Assembly (NCBI GenBank): GCA_021824175.1
Contig: JAKALP010000029.1
Span: forward strand, 1 to 64,000
DNA from: Deltaproteobacteria bacterium
GTDB taxonomy: Bacteria; Desulfobacterota; Desulfobacteria; Desulfobacterales; Desulfosarcinaceae
Direction: 5' to 3'
Length of the DNA stretch: 64,000 nucleotides
The notes below the pieces were generated by a model. That model was not told the origin of the DNA. It did not search any database and saw only the letters and a program-made list of their open reading frames with translations. How positions within the stretch are numbered: position 1 is the stretch's first letter; each line of letters begins with the position of its first letter. Of this stretch, positions 1 through 8,561 are shown piece by piece. Made by a program: the position numbers and the translations under genes.

Positions 1-59
1 CGATCTGGACCGGCGCGAAAGAAGAAATAGGGTTAGGTGCATTGAATGGCTCTGATTGA
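1..59 (+). CDS. 3' end of an upstream prophage gene (partial)
   Basis: The first bases are coding-like, but the frame cannot be fixed. One frame ends in a lysine-rich tail with TAG at 28-30. Another ends ...GALNGSD with TGA at 57-59 and would overlap the next gene's ATG at 46. In Mu-like phages a head or neck gene precedes this point. Only the tail of that gene is present, so no product is assigned. Confidence 0.3.
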   Translation, partial: IWTGAKEEIGLGALNGSD

Positions 60-693
60 CCTGGTGCAAGCCAAAGTAAAAGACGACAGCGGCCGGCTGA
101 CCGAGGCCGAGGACTATATCTCGGCCGTGAACGCGTCCCTGGAGCGCTATTCCCTGCACCGGCCCTCCGAGCTCATCCTCGACGTTCAAGGAGCGGGCAT
201 TCACGACGTAAACCTGCCGGACCAGTGGGTGGACGGGTTTTCACAAGTATTAAAAGTAGAATTTCCCATCGGAGAAATACCGGAAGCCCTGATCGCGGAC
301 GACGCGTGGCGCATCTACCGCGCGCCCGATGGTCCGGTTCTGCGATTAATCGATGAGACGCCGCTTGCAACCGCAAGCCTGCGTTTGACCATCACCGTGC
401 CGCGCCAGGAGGCGAGTATTCAGCCAGGCGATCTGGAAGCAGTAGCCAATCTGGCCGCATCATTTTGCTGCGACACCCTGGCCAATCTCTTTGCCAGCAC
501 CAGCGATCCGACCATTGCGGCCGATGTGGTCAACTATAGAAGCAAAAGCACGGAGTATGCCCGCCGGGCTAAAGAGCTGCGGCGGCTTTACCAGGAGCAT
601 ATGGGCATTAATGAGGACGGGTCGGCGCAGGCCGCCATGACCCTGGCCCCTGCGCCCGCGGGCTGCGCGGGCCTGACGCACTGGAGGCGTTGA
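46..693 (+). CDS. Mu-like prophage neck/head-completion type protein (gp36 position)
   Basis: A 215-residue protein without signal peptide or membrane segment. It is the first complete gene of a gapless block of tail genes and occupies the position of the Mu gp36-type head-tail connector. It is acidic in the N-terminal half, with a helical Lys/Arg-rich segment near residues 165-185 (YRSKSTEYARRAKELRR) of the kind seen in neck proteins. Its TGA overlaps the next ATG (TGATG at 691-695), so the two are translationally coupled. The phage assignment rests mainly on synteny. The exact family is not recognised from sequence alone. Confidence 0.6.
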   Translation: MALIDLVQAKVKDDSGRLTEAEDYISAVNASLERYSLHRPSELILDVQGAGIHDVNLPDQWVDGFSQVLKVEFPIGEIPEALIADDAWRIYRAPDGPVLRLIDETPLATASLRLTITVPRQEASIQPGDLEAVANLAASFCCDTLANLFASTSDPTIAADVVNYRSKSTEYARRAKELRRLYQEHMGINEDGSAQAAMTLAPAPAGCAGLTHWRR

Positions 694-1193
694 TGCGGAT
701 TACGGCCCAAATGATCATGCGCGGCTTGCTGCTGACCGGACGGCCCTCGGAGGCGGTGCGCAAGAACCAACTGGCCGCCATGCATGAAGCCGTGCAGTAC
801 ACGGCCCGGCGCGTCAAGCAGCGCGTGCCCCAGGGAGTCATGGGCGCCCAGGGCGGCTTGCTGGGAAGCATTCAGCCCGAGGTGTGCCAGCGGCTGCGCG
901 GCGTCACCGGCATTGTAGGAACGCCGCTATCTTACGGTCTGGTGGTGGAAAAGGGCCGCACGCCGGGCAAAGGGCGACCGCCCGCAGGCGTGTTGCTGCG
1001 CTGGATAGAAGTAAAGATGGGCGTCTCGGCCGAGGAGGCCAAAGCGATTGAATATCCTGTGCGCTGGAAGATCGCCAAGAAGGGCACCAAAGGCGCGTTC
1101 ATGTTCGAAAAGACTCTAGAAGAAGATTGGCCCGCCATTCAAACCATATTTGACCGCTACGGGGTCAAAATCAGCAGGGAGCTGGCCCAATGA
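693..1193 (+). CDS. Phage tail-completion / HK97 gp10-like minor tail protein
   Basis: A 166-residue basic protein with the look of the HK97-gp10/virion-morphogenesis group: an N-terminal helix carrying paired arginines (YTARRVKQRVP), a central segment ending in G-x-P-L-S-Y-G (residues about 83-89) followed by EKGRTPGKGRPP, and an amphipathic C-terminal helix. ATG 693 is preferred over the in-frame TTG at 690 because GGAGG lies at 683-687 and ATG makes a TGATG overlap with the preceding stop. Its own stop overlaps the next ATG (ATGA 1190-1193). It would act at the tail-to-head interface. Family-level identity is inferred from shape and position. Confidence 0.6.
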   Translation: MRITAQMIMRGLLLTGRPSEAVRKNQLAAMHEAVQYTARRVKQRVPQGVMGAQGGLLGSIQPEVCQRLRGVTGIVGTPLSYGLVVEKGRTPGKGRPPAGVLLRWIEVKMGVSAEEAKAIEYPVRWKIAKKGTKGAFMFEKTLEEDWPAIQTIFDRYGVKISRELAQ

Positions 1194-1816
1194 GCGACGC
1201 AACGATCCGGGCGGCGATAAAGGCGCGATTGGATGAGCTGGGCGCGCCCATTGGCCGGGTGCACGATTACGAGCGCTGGAACGTCAATGCGGGCAACTTT
1301 CTGGCTCTATTCCAGGACCAGAGCACCAAGAAGATCTTCGGCTGGGAGATCAGCCGCACAGGCTTCAAGACCGAGCGCGCCGCCATGAACAAGCTCCGGC
1401 TGATCCACCGCTACACCATCCGGGGTTACTATGGCTTGGAAGATGCCGTCGGCACCGAAAAAAGCGTCAACGCGCTGGCCGATGCCATCGCCGCCGATCT
1501 GGCCCAAACCCGCCTGACCGGCACGGAGCGCGACCTGATGCCTGAAGCGAATATCAGCACGCGCATGTTCGGCCAGGTGCTGTGCCATGTGGTGGAGATC
1601 GTGCTGCCCGAAGTCGTCGAGATCATCTCGCCGGCCGAAACACCGGCGCCCGATCTGACCGGCATCGACATCGAGTACTACCTGACGCCGTCCCAGGATA
1701 CGGCCACGGACGCCGAAGACCGGATCGAACTGCGCTGGAGCGATCACATGGTTTACGACGATGCGGGCGAAGCGTTGATGGATGAAGAGGGCGGACGGAT
1801 CAAAGCCCAGGGATAA
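1190..1816 (+). CDS. Mu gp37-like tail protein (tail terminator candidate)
   Basis: A 208-residue protein at the Mu gp37 position, just before the DUF2635 and sheath genes. The middle reads like a tail-terminator fold with alternating strands (RLIHRYTIRGYYGL, GQVLCHVVEIVLPEVVEI) and the sequence IGRVHDYERW near residues 21-30. The C-terminal 40 residues are acidic and predicted flexible. Start and stop overlap neighbours (ATGA 1190-1193), which fits an operon. Tail terminators cap the growing tail tube. That role is inferred from position and size. Confidence 0.55.
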   Translation: MSDATIRAAIKARLDELGAPIGRVHDYERWNVNAGNFLALFQDQSTKKIFGWEISRTGFKTERAAMNKLRLIHRYTIRGYYGLEDAVGTEKSVNALADAIAADLAQTRLTGTERDLMPEANISTRMFGQVLCHVVEIVLPEVVEIISPAETPAPDLTGIDIEYYLTPSQDTATDAEDRIELRWSDHMVYDDAGEALMDEEGGRIKAQG

Positions 1817-1841
1817 ACCCCATCAGTCAAGGAGATTTACG

Positions 1842-2054
1842 ATGCGAACGCAGTTGAAAGTCATGGCCCCCGAGGGGCGGATCTGCCCCATGGAGGGCGG
1901 CAAACGGATCGGAATCATCGGCGACCGGACGCCCGTGGGCGTGCCGGACACTGCCTATTACCGCCGCCTGCTGGCCGAGGGCAGTCTGATCCGGCCCGCC
2001 AAAACCAAACCGCTGGATGATCCGGACATGGCATCCAGAAAGAGAAAGGAGTAG
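1842..2054 (+). CDS. DUF2635 small phage protein (Mu gp38-type)
   Basis: A 70-residue protein: MRTQLKVMAPEGR near the start, an internal PDTAYYRRLLAEGSL motif and a basic tail (ASRKRKE). The short length, the P-D-(S/T)-x-Y-W/Y-x-R-R pattern and the location directly before the sheath gene are typical of DUF2635, found in Mu-like phages. ATG 1842 is chosen because CAAGGAGA lies at 1829-1836. An upstream in-frame ATG at 1782 would lie inside the previous gene and has no comparable ribosome-binding site. The stop is followed after 3 nt by the sheath start. Confidence 0.75.
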   Translation: MRTQLKVMAPEGRICPMEGGKRIGIIGDRTPVGVPDTAYYRRLLAEGSLIRPAKTKPLDDPDMASRKRKE

Positions 2055-2057
2055 CAC

Positions 2058-3482
2058 ATGGGTGATCCCATTACCTGTACGGAGCTGCAAACCTCAAGCC
2101 GCAAGCCGGGCACCTATATCGAGTTGTGCACCAAAAATGCGGTGCGCGGGCTGCCGGGCAATCCCCAGCATCTGTTGATCATTGCCCAAAAGACCAGCGC
2201 GGGAAGCTTGGCGGCGCTCACGCCGGCTCAAGTGTATTCTTCGGACGAGGCCGCTGCCCAGGCCGGCCGAGGATCGGCGGCCCACGCCATGGTCAGGGCG
2301 GCCATTGCCGCCAACCGTTACGCGGATCTGACATTGTGCCTGCTCGATGATATGGCGGCCGGGGCCGCGACCGTCAAAACCATCACCATCACCGGTCCGG
2401 CCACGGGTCCGGGCGAAGTGCGCCTGTTCATCGGCGCTCAGCGCATCGCCATTGCCATTGCCAATGGAGATGCCCAGAACAGCATCGCCACTGCCCTGAA
2501 CGCCGAGATCGCCAAGTACGCCGATCTGCTCTACACCACGGCCGCGGCCGCCAATGTGATCACCGCCACCTGCCGCCATAAGGGCACCGTGGGCAACCAA
2601 GTGGATTTCACCTATGAGGTCACGGCGCCGGGTGTTGCGGTGGCCGTGGCCGTTACCACGCCCGGAGCCACTGATCCGGATATTCAGGATGCGCTGGATG
2701 CGGTCATGGGCGAGACCTACGAGCTGATCACTACCCATCTCAATGACGCCGCCGGCGCCCAGGCGTTGCGCGACCATTTGGACACGGTGAGCAACGGCAT
2801 GGAGATGCGCGCCGGGCGCGGCGTGCTCGGCTATGACGGCCTGCTGGCCGATGCCGTCACTCTGGCCGACGCCGTCAACGGCGGCCGCGTGGCCTTGTGC
2901 TACCTGCGCGGCACGCGCTCGCCGGCCTACGAGATCGCGGCCGGCTGCGCCGCCGCCGAGGGCGCGCCGGAGTTTGAAGATCCGGCCGTGCCGCGCCGGG
3001 AGATGGTTGTAAAGGGGTTGCACGCCCCGGCCATCGCCGCCCGGCTCAGCGACGCCGAGCTGCATACCCTGCTCTATTCGGGCGTTGCGCCCATGGTAGT
3101 GGGGCCGGGCGAAACGGTGCAGATCAAGCGGTTTGTCTCCACCTACACGGTCAACGCGGAGGCGGTGGCGGACCCGGCCCTGCTGGATTTCAACACCCTG
3201 GCCATTCTGGACTACGGCCGCAAGGCTATCCGGCAGCGGCTCTCCAGCGTGTTCGGCCGCAGCAAGGCCACGGCGCGCACGCGGGCCAATGTGCGCAGCG
3301 AAATCTACGCCACGGCGCTGAAGCTGGACGAGGCCGAAATCTGGGAAAACGTGGAAGCCAACAAGGACGGCATTGTAGTGATCGTCGATCCCAATGAGCC
3401 CACGCGCTTTCGCTTCAGATGCCCGGCCGACGTGGTCAACGGCCTGATGCAGATCTTCGGCGTGATCGACATGATTCTTTAG
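2058..3482 (+). CDS. Contractile tail sheath protein (Mu gpL-like)
   Basis: A 474-residue protein matching Mu-type tail sheath in size, order and layout. The N-terminus has the usual start (YIELCTKNAVRGLPGNPQHLLIIAQ) and an Ala/Gly-rich middle. The C-terminal half has the conserved sheath region (INAYTV-like STYTVNAEAVADPALLDFNTLAILDYGRKAIRQRL, about residues 360-400) and ends near DMIL. It forms the outer contractile tube that drives the tail tube through the cell envelope. It is preceded by AAAGGAG at 2044-2050 and followed by a 61-nt gap before the tube gene. Confidence 0.9.
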   Translation: MGDPITCTELQTSSRKPGTYIELCTKNAVRGLPGNPQHLLIIAQKTSAGSLAALTPAQVYSSDEAAAQAGRGSAAHAMVRAAIAANRYADLTLCLLDDMAAGAATVKTITITGPATGPGEVRLFIGAQRIAIAIANGDAQNSIATALNAEIAKYADLLYTTAAAANVITATCRHKGTVGNQVDFTYEVTAPGVAVAVAVTTPGATDPDIQDALDAVMGETYELITTHLNDAAGAQALRDHLDTVSNGMEMRAGRGVLGYDGLLADAVTLADAVNGGRVALCYLRGTRSPAYEIAAGCAAAEGAPEFEDPAVPRREMVVKGLHAPAIAARLSDAELHTLLYSGVAPMVVGPGETVQIKRFVSTYTVNAEAVADPALLDFNTLAILDYGRKAIRQRLSSVFGRSKATARTRANVRSEIYATALKLDEAEIWENVEANKDGIVVIVDPNEPTRFRFRCPADVVNGLMQIFGVIDMIL

Positions 3483-3543
3483 GGATAAAGGCTGAAGGCT
3501 GAAGGTGGAAGACTGAAGGTAGAAGAGTGAAAGGAATAATTTT

Positions 3544-3903
3544 ATGAGCGAGTATGTCAACCGCTGTATTCTGGCCATCAACGGGCAGAATATCGAGGAT
3601 TTTAAGACCTTCACCGAAAACGAGCGCGAATTGGCGCGCCAGGTGAAGTTGATGAACAAAAGCGGCAGTTGCGGCGTAACCCAACGCCCCGGCTGCAAGG
3701 TGGATTATGTGGTGCCCATGGAGGCGCCGGAATTTGACTTTGACAGCGTCAAGGACGGCACCCTGACCGTGGAATACGAAAACGGCAAACGCAAGATCTT
3801 CACCGGCGTGCGCACGCTGAAAATCGGCGAGGAGAAGATCGACGGCGATAACGACGTGGTCCGCGCCATCGAGTTCATGGCGGAAAAACGGCGGGTGGAA
3901 TAG
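3544..3903 (+). CDS. Tail tube protein (Mu gpM-like)
   Basis: A 119-residue protein directly after the sheath, the invariant position of the Mu/P2 tube gene. It is rich in beta strands and charged residues (FDFDSVKDGTLTVEYENGKR, residues about 60-80). It contains CGVTQRPGCKVDYVVP, giving two cysteines spaced eight apart, which is unusual for a tube protein. Hexamers of this family stack to form the inner tube that is ejected on contraction. The 61-nt upstream gap is purine-rich and repetitive (GAAGGCTGAAGG units) and carries GAAAGGA 5' of the ATG. Confidence 0.85.
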   Translation: MSEYVNRCILAINGQNIEDFKTFTENERELARQVKLMNKSGSCGVTQRPGCKVDYVVPMEAPEFDFDSVKDGTLTVEYENGKRKIFTGVRTLKIGEEKIDGDNDVVRAIEFMAEKRRVE

Positions 3904-3914
3904 GAGTCGCGCAA

Positions 3915-4382
3915 ATGCTGGAAGAATATGGAACACTACCCTTGGGTATCATCCACGACGGCGCAGTGCGCCGCCGCTATTGTTTGCGGCCCCCGCGCGT
4001 CAGGGATGCCATGGCCGTGCGCCGCTCCGAAGACTATGTGCGCTGCCGGGATGATGATGAACTAATGGGCCTTGCGCTCTTGGCCCGGCGGCTGCGAATT
4101 GACGGGCTGCCGGACCAAGCCATGACACTGGCCATGATGGAAGATCTTTTCGACGAGGACATAGCCGAAATCATGGCGGCCGAAAGGAGGTTGGGCGAGC
4201 AGCTCGCCCGATTTCGTCGAGAAGGCGCGCAAACAACGCATTCTGGCCCTGCTCCACTTAAAGATCCCGTGGGAGATTGCCCAGAAGATGGAAGAGACGG
4301 AAGCCCTGGAGTGGCTGGAGGCGTGGACGGAAATCAGCGCGCCGCGCCGGGACGGGCAGAAGACTTACCGGGTGCGCCGTAG
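3915..4382 (+). CDS. Tail assembly chaperone, zero-frame product (G-like)
   Basis: The first 100 residues (MLEEYGTLPLGIIHDG..., ending DIAEIMAAERRLGEQLARF) look like the helical tail-assembly chaperone found between tube and tape measure in Mu-like phages. After about codon 100 the zero-frame tail becomes low-quality (QTTHSGPAPLKDPVGD...). The +1 frame then shows a well-formed helical sequence (see the next entry). The short product would be the major form. The gene starts 11 nt after the tube stop. The function is assembly only, and the protein is absent from the mature tail in characterised phages. Confidence 0.75.
   Translation: MLEEYGTLPLGIIHDGAVRRRYCLRPPRVRDAMAVRRSEDYVRCRDDDELMGLALLARRLRIDGLPDQAMTLAMMEDLFDEDIAEIMAAERRLGEQLARFRREGAQTTHSGPAPLKDPVGDCPEDGRDGSPGVAGGVDGNQRAAPGRAEDLPGAP
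4182..4215 (+). promoter_or_regulatory. Candidate programmed-frameshift signal in the tail chaperone gene
   Basis: Three stimulatory-looking elements lie together. An internal Shine-Dalgarno AAAGGAGG is at about 4182-4190. A perfect 7-bp hairpin GGGCGAG/CTCGCCC with a 3-nt loop spans 4193-4209. The run TTTC is at 4212-4215, where a phenylalanyl-tRNA could slip from UUU to UUC. The site of slippage (TTGGGCGA for -2, or TTTC for +1) cannot be decided from one sequence. Confidence 0.5.
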
Positions 4383-4389
4383 AGGATGA
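4213..4389 (+). CDS. Tail assembly chaperone, frameshift extension (GT-type)
   Basis: This is the frame one base ahead of the chaperone gene. It reads VEKARKQRILALLHLKIPWE, then IAQKMEETEALEWLEAW, and stops at TGA 4387-4389. That is a good helical coding sequence with no ATG, GTG or TTG start between its upstream stop (4162-4164) and the helix, so expression most likely needs a frameshift from the upstream gene. The frame relation is +1, equivalent to -2. As I recall, -2 is the mode described for Mu. A fused protein of about 158 residues would result. The position, immediately before the tape-measure gene, is where G-GT frameshifts are found in tailed phages. Confidence 0.65.
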   Translation, partial: FVEKARKQRILALLHLKIPWEIAQKMEETEALEWLEAWTEISAPRRDGQKTYRVRRRG

Positions 4390-4472
4390 AATTCACGGCT
4401 CTATCAATCAGCCGGTAAAAACCAAAAATGACGGCCGGAAAAAGGACCGCTCCGGCAAGGTAATACATAATC

Positions 4473-6227
4473 ATGAGCCTTTCCTCCGTTGCCATCCAAT
4501 TTACCATCATCGACCTGCTCAGTAAAGGGGTCGATCACATTCGGGACCGCATGGCGGCCCTGGCCAAGGGCAACAAGGATGTTCAAAACTCATTTGACCG
4601 CATGACCCGCGCCGCCAAATACGCGGCCGTGGCCGGCGTCGCCACCCGTGAACTATACCGGGGGCTCAAGCCGGCTATCGGGGCGGCCGGAGACCTGCAG
4701 GCGGAAATGCTGGGCACGCGGGCCGAACTGGCCGGTAGCGTTAAAAGTGCCCAAGAGCTGGAAGCGGGCCTGAAAAAAATCAAAAGCACGGCCTTTGAAG
4801 TCCAAGCCTGGACCCCTTTCGACCAAACCCAGATCACGGCCCTGGAAAAACAATTGATCAAGTCGGGCGCCACGGTTGAACAAGTGACCGGCAAGGCGGG
4901 GGCCGCGGCGGCCGCGGCGGCATTGGGCACCTATGAAAATCTGGACCCGGTGCAGATGGGCAAAAACCTCATCGGCATTGCCACCCCATTTAAAATCCAG
5001 TCCGACCAATTCATGAAGCTGGCCGATGAGGTCTCACGCGCCTCATCAGCTTCCGTGGTGGGCGCGGCCGAGATCGCCGAAACCGCCAAGTACGCGGCCC
5101 CGGCCATGGCGCAACTGGGCCGCTCCACCCACGAAATGTTGGTGCTATCGGCCATGCTGGCCCAGCGCGGAGTTGACGCCTCCATGGCCGGAACCGGCTT
5201 GCGCCAATTCTTCAATGCGGCGGCCAAACATAAAATTTTCCGCGACGCCGCCGGCGGCATGAAGTCGCTGGCTGAGATCACCCAAATCCTTAACGAACGC
5301 CTGGGCAAGCTCGGCGAGGCGGAAAAGCTGGAAGTGCTCACCAAAATCTTTGACATGCGCGGCGCGCCCGTGGCCATGGCATTAATGGACGCCGGGGCCG
5401 CCAGCTTCGGGCAAATCGAGACGAACATGCGCAATGCATTGCCCCTGTCCGAAAAGCTCAACATCCAGATGCAGGGCCTCAATAAGCAATGGGAGAGCCT
5501 CAGAGGCACCTCGCGCTCCACCTTGGCCATGCTCTACCAGCCGGCTCTGGCGCCGCTCACAGCGCTGGTCGTCAAGATGAATGACTTCGTCTACGCTATC
5601 GGCGAAGCCACCCAAAACAGCGATGCTCTGAGCAAGGCGGTCTCCGGCCTCTCCCTGGGCGGTGTCACGGCCGGCGCCTTAGCAACCATAGGCCTGGGAG
5701 CGGGCGCGCTTTACTATGGCCGCCAAGCGCTCAAAGGCGTAGGCGGCATCAAGGGTTTGCTATCCAACATCAGCGCGACCGCGACCGGCGTTGCCGCCGG
5801 CAAGGCCGTCGAGGCCGCCACGGGCGTGCGGCCGGTATTCGTGACCAACTGGCCGGCCAACTTTTCCGGTTCCGGAATGGATGCCGCGACATTCGCTGAA
5901 AAATATGGCTGGACATTAGGCATGCTCGGCCGGGCGGGCGTTGCCGGGGCCGCGGTCTATGGGTTCAATTGGAGCATGGAGCAGGCCGGTCTGCACAATT
6001 CCACCCTTCAATCGATTCCCGAAAATTATAACCGCTTCGCCGACGCTTGGGGCCACATGATGGAAGTAATGCGCGGCGAACGCGATTGGAACACCGGTCA
6101 ATTAAAGCGCCCCATCACGATCAACAATCAGATCAGCATCGATCAGGGCGGACGCGCAACAACTCAGACGGATAACATGAACACCACGGTCAATACGGCC
6201 ATTAACCGGGGATGGATGGCGCCATGA
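4473..6227 (+). CDS. Tail tape measure protein (TP901/Mu gp42 type)
   Basis: A 584-residue protein after the chaperone gene. It has the phage tape-measure signature: long Ala-rich helices, a repeated-looking segment (TPFDQTQITALEKQLIKSGAT), the conserved LVLSAMLAQRGVDASMAGTGLRQFFNA-type region near residues 225-252, and a hydrophobic stretch (GGVTAGALATIGLGAGALYYG) near residues 390-412. It sets tail length and probably helps DNA enter the cell. It is short compared with many tape measures, suggesting a short tail. The stop overlaps the next start (ATGA 6224-6227). Confidence 0.88.
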   Translation: MSLSSVAIQFTIIDLLSKGVDHIRDRMAALAKGNKDVQNSFDRMTRAAKYAAVAGVATRELYRGLKPAIGAAGDLQAEMLGTRAELAGSVKSAQELEAGLKKIKSTAFEVQAWTPFDQTQITALEKQLIKSGATVEQVTGKAGAAAAAAALGTYENLDPVQMGKNLIGIATPFKIQSDQFMKLADEVSRASSASVVGAAEIAETAKYAAPAMAQLGRSTHEMLVLSAMLAQRGVDASMAGTGLRQFFNAAAKHKIFRDAAGGMKSLAEITQILNERLGKLGEAEKLEVLTKIFDMRGAPVAMALMDAGAASFGQIETNMRNALPLSEKLNIQMQGLNKQWESLRGTSRSTLAMLYQPALAPLTALVVKMNDFVYAIGEATQNSDALSKAVSGLSLGGVTAGALATIGLGAGALYYGRQALKGVGGIKGLLSNISATATGVAAGKAVEAATGVRPVFVTNWPANFSGSGMDAATFAEKYGWTLGMLGRAGVAGAAVYGFNWSMEQAGLHNSTLQSIPENYNRFADAWGHMMEVMRGERDWNTGQLKRPITINNQISIDQGGRATTQTDNMNTTVNTAINRGWMAP

Positions 6228-7510
6228 GCGATCGCTATGCAGCCGAAATAGACGGCTTTGCCCTGGATTGCGAGACGCTGGAGGACGGCTTTGAAAAGGC
6301 CGTGGCCCAGCGCGAATATCCCTACCGCGACGGCGCCGAGCTGGAAGACATGGGCGAACGCGCCCGCACCATCCGTATCCGCTGTTATTGGATCGAGGCG
6401 CGCTATGGGAACCATTACAACTTCCTGGAGCATCTTAAGAGCCGGGAGTTGCTCGAGCTGTCCCATCCCAAATACGGCCTGATCCATGGAATTATCCAGT
6501 CGGTTATGGTGCGCCATGACGACCGCGCCGAGACCGCCGAGGTGGACCTCACCTTCATCCAAGACCTGCTGAGCCAGGAAGAACCCATCATCAATCTGGA
6601 TGTGATGGCTGAGACGGAAGAATTCTTTGCTTCCGGTCAGAAGGAATTGATGAATTCTTTTTCCGACCAGGCGCGCCTGGCGCTGGGTTCGCAAGCCGGC
6701 ACCGTGCTCTCCAAGCAATTGCAATCGGGGCTTGGCATCGCCGATCAATTCACCCAGCTCAGCATGCCGGCGCGGGCCTGGCTCAAGAAGCTGGATACTT
6801 TCGTGGGCCGGCTGCAGGCGACGGCCGCCGATATCGCTAATCCGGCCAACTCGTTGTTGGCCATGATCGATTATGGCGTCAGTCTGCCGGGCCGGGTGAT
6901 CGGCCCCATTGCCCAAACCCTGGAGCGCTACGCCCTGCTTTACTACTCCGTCAAATCCGCGCCCCAGCGATTTTTGCGCAATATGCAAAATGCCCTGGAC
7001 GAGCTTTCCGATATCGCTGAATCCATTCTTGGAACTTCAAGGGCCGCGGGCATCGTCAGATCAGCGGGCGCCCAGCGCATGGCCTTGGAGGCGGCCGCGA
7101 TCTACGCCGATGACGAGCAGTCGCGTGCGGCTATCCGCCGCGCCGAGACCGGGCGGGCCTTCGACATTTCCGGCCAATACCTCAACCCCGAGCCGGCGCC
7201 GGCCTTGCTGACGGTGCGCGATCTGGAGGAGAGCCTGGCCATGGTGCGCGCGGCCTTGCAGGCGGGGATCGACCTCGACCGCTCCCAGGATAGCCTGAAG
7301 AACATGGCGCGCGTGCTGTTGGAGCATGTCATGATCACCAAGCTCGAACGGGATCGCCTGGTGCGCATCGTGCTGGACAACACCATGCCGCTGCACCTGG
7401 CCTGTCGCATGCGCGGTCTTCCCTACGCCTGCGCCGAACGCATCCTGGCGGTAAATAATATCGCCCATCCCAACTTCGTCAGCGGAGAGATCGATGTCTA
7501 TGTCCGATAA
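6224..7510 (+). CDS. Mu gpN-like DNA circularisation / tail hub-associated protein
   Basis: A 428-residue protein with the DNA-circularisation N-terminal domain pattern (YAAEIDGFALDCETLED, REYPYRDGAELEDMG, then RTIRIRCYWIEARYG, residues about 4-65), typical of Mu gp43/gpN. It belongs to the distal tail between tape measure and hub. ATG 6224 is chosen over the in-frame ATG at 6212 because it forms the ATGA overlap with the tape-measure stop. The C-terminal part is helical. The gene overlaps the hub gene by 17 nt. Confidence 0.85.
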   Translation: MSDRYAAEIDGFALDCETLEDGFEKAVAQREYPYRDGAELEDMGERARTIRIRCYWIEARYGNHYNFLEHLKSRELLELSHPKYGLIHGIIQSVMVRHDDRAETAEVDLTFIQDLLSQEEPIINLDVMAETEEFFASGQKELMNSFSDQARLALGSQAGTVLSKQLQSGLGIADQFTQLSMPARAWLKKLDTFVGRLQATAADIANPANSLLAMIDYGVSLPGRVIGPIAQTLERYALLYYSVKSAPQRFLRNMQNALDELSDIAESILGTSRAAGIVRSAGAQRMALEAAAIYADDEQSRAAIRRAETGRAFDISGQYLNPEPAPALLTVRDLEESLAMVRAALQAGIDLDRSQDSLKNMARVLLEHVMITKLERDRLVRIVLDNTMPLHLACRMRGLPYACAERILAVNNIAHPNFVSGEIDVYVR

Positions 7511-8561
7511 AATCGCCTTGACGGTGGCCGGCCGGCGCCTGGAGAAATTCTTCGGCTATCGCGTCGAGGCGGATCTCTACTGCGCGGACAAATACTTCCG
7601 CCTGGATCTCGCCGATCCGGGGTTCGCAATCAGTGAAGGCATGCGCTGCGAGCTGCACGTCAATGACCAGATCGCCCTGACCGGCCTCATCGACCGCATT
7701 ACCGACGCGGATGATAAGAGCGGCACCACCATGACCATCGAGGGCCGCGATCTGATGGGCCTGCTGGTCGACAGCCATGTGGAGACCTACCCGGATTTCG
7801 AAAACATACCGCTGAGGGAATTGGCCGAGCAGCTATTGGCTACCGTGCCGTTCATCAACCAAAAAGCCATCGTCTATCAAGCCGGTCTATCCGGAGCATC
7901 CGCCAGTGGAACCTCGCCCGGCGCGGCCGGCGCCCTGGCCTCCCTGGGCGTCGGGCAGAAGCATGGCCATGCCGAGCCGGGCCAGACAGTTTTTGAAGTG
8001 CTGCGGCGCGCGGCTATGAGCCGGGGCGCCATATTCTTCTCGTTGCCCGACGGCACCTTTGTCTTCGGCCGGCCCAAGGCCTCCGGAACCCCGGCCTATT
8101 CAATCGTGCACCGCGCTGATGGCAGGGGCAACAATGCATTCCGCTCCGCCCGCGTGCGCGACCTTTCGCGCCGCTACAGCAAGATTGCGGTGGTTGGCCA
8201 GCAGCAGGGCAATGATCAAATCGGGCTCGATGAAATTAATACGAAGGCCACCATCACGGACGATACGATGCCGTTTTATAAGCCGTTCGTAGCCGTGCTC
8301 AATGATGATAGCTACAGCCCGGAGCAATATGCCCGTCTGCTGCTCGAAATGCAGCGCGCGGCCGGTTTCCAACTCATCTACAGCGTGGCCGGCCACAACC
8401 AGAATGGCCGCAATTGGTCCATCAACGAGCTGTGCCGGGTGCGCGATGCCAAGCGCCGGATTGACGGCACCTACTTGGTCGCCTCCCGCGCCTTTGAGCT
8501 CAACAAGCGCGACGGCCGCTTTACTGAAATACGCCTCTGCCTGCCGGGGGTGATGCAATGA
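7494..8561 (+). CDS. Baseplate hub protein (Mu gp44/gpP-like, gpD superfamily)
   Basis: A 355-residue protein with the gpP/gpD hub layout: an N-terminal beta domain (IALTVAGRRLEKFFGYRVEADL) and the motif DLMGLLVDS near residue 85. Further on are ETVFEVLRRAAMSRGAIFFSLPDG-type sequence near 165-190 and the hub C-terminus RDAKRRIDGTYLVASR. It joins tube and spike at the baseplate centre. GGAGAG precedes ATG 7494. The stop overlaps the spike gene start (ATGA 8558-8561). Mu synteny strongly supports the call. Confidence 0.88.
   Translation: MSMSDKIALTVAGRRLEKFFGYRVEADLYCADKYFRLDLADPGFAISEGMRCELHVNDQIALTGLIDRITDADDKSGTTMTIEGRDLMGLLVDSHVETYPDFENIPLRELAEQLLATVPFINQKAIVYQAGLSGASASGTSPGAAGALASLGVGQKHGHAEPGQTVFEVLRRAAMSRGAIFFSLPDGTFVFGRPKASGTPAYSIVHRADGRGNNAFRSARVRDLSRRYSKIAVVGQQQGNDQIGLDEINTKATITDDTMPFYKPFVAVLNDDSYSPEQYARLLLEMQRAAGFQLIYSVAGHNQNGRNWSINELCRVRDAKRRIDGTYLVASRAFELNKRDGRFTEIRLCLPGVMQ

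Noticed and set aside
2094-3698. 534-residue open frame on the minus strand
   Set aside because: It lies antisense to the tail sheath and tube genes, is His/Gly/Arg-rich like a GC-rich shadow, and has no operon context.
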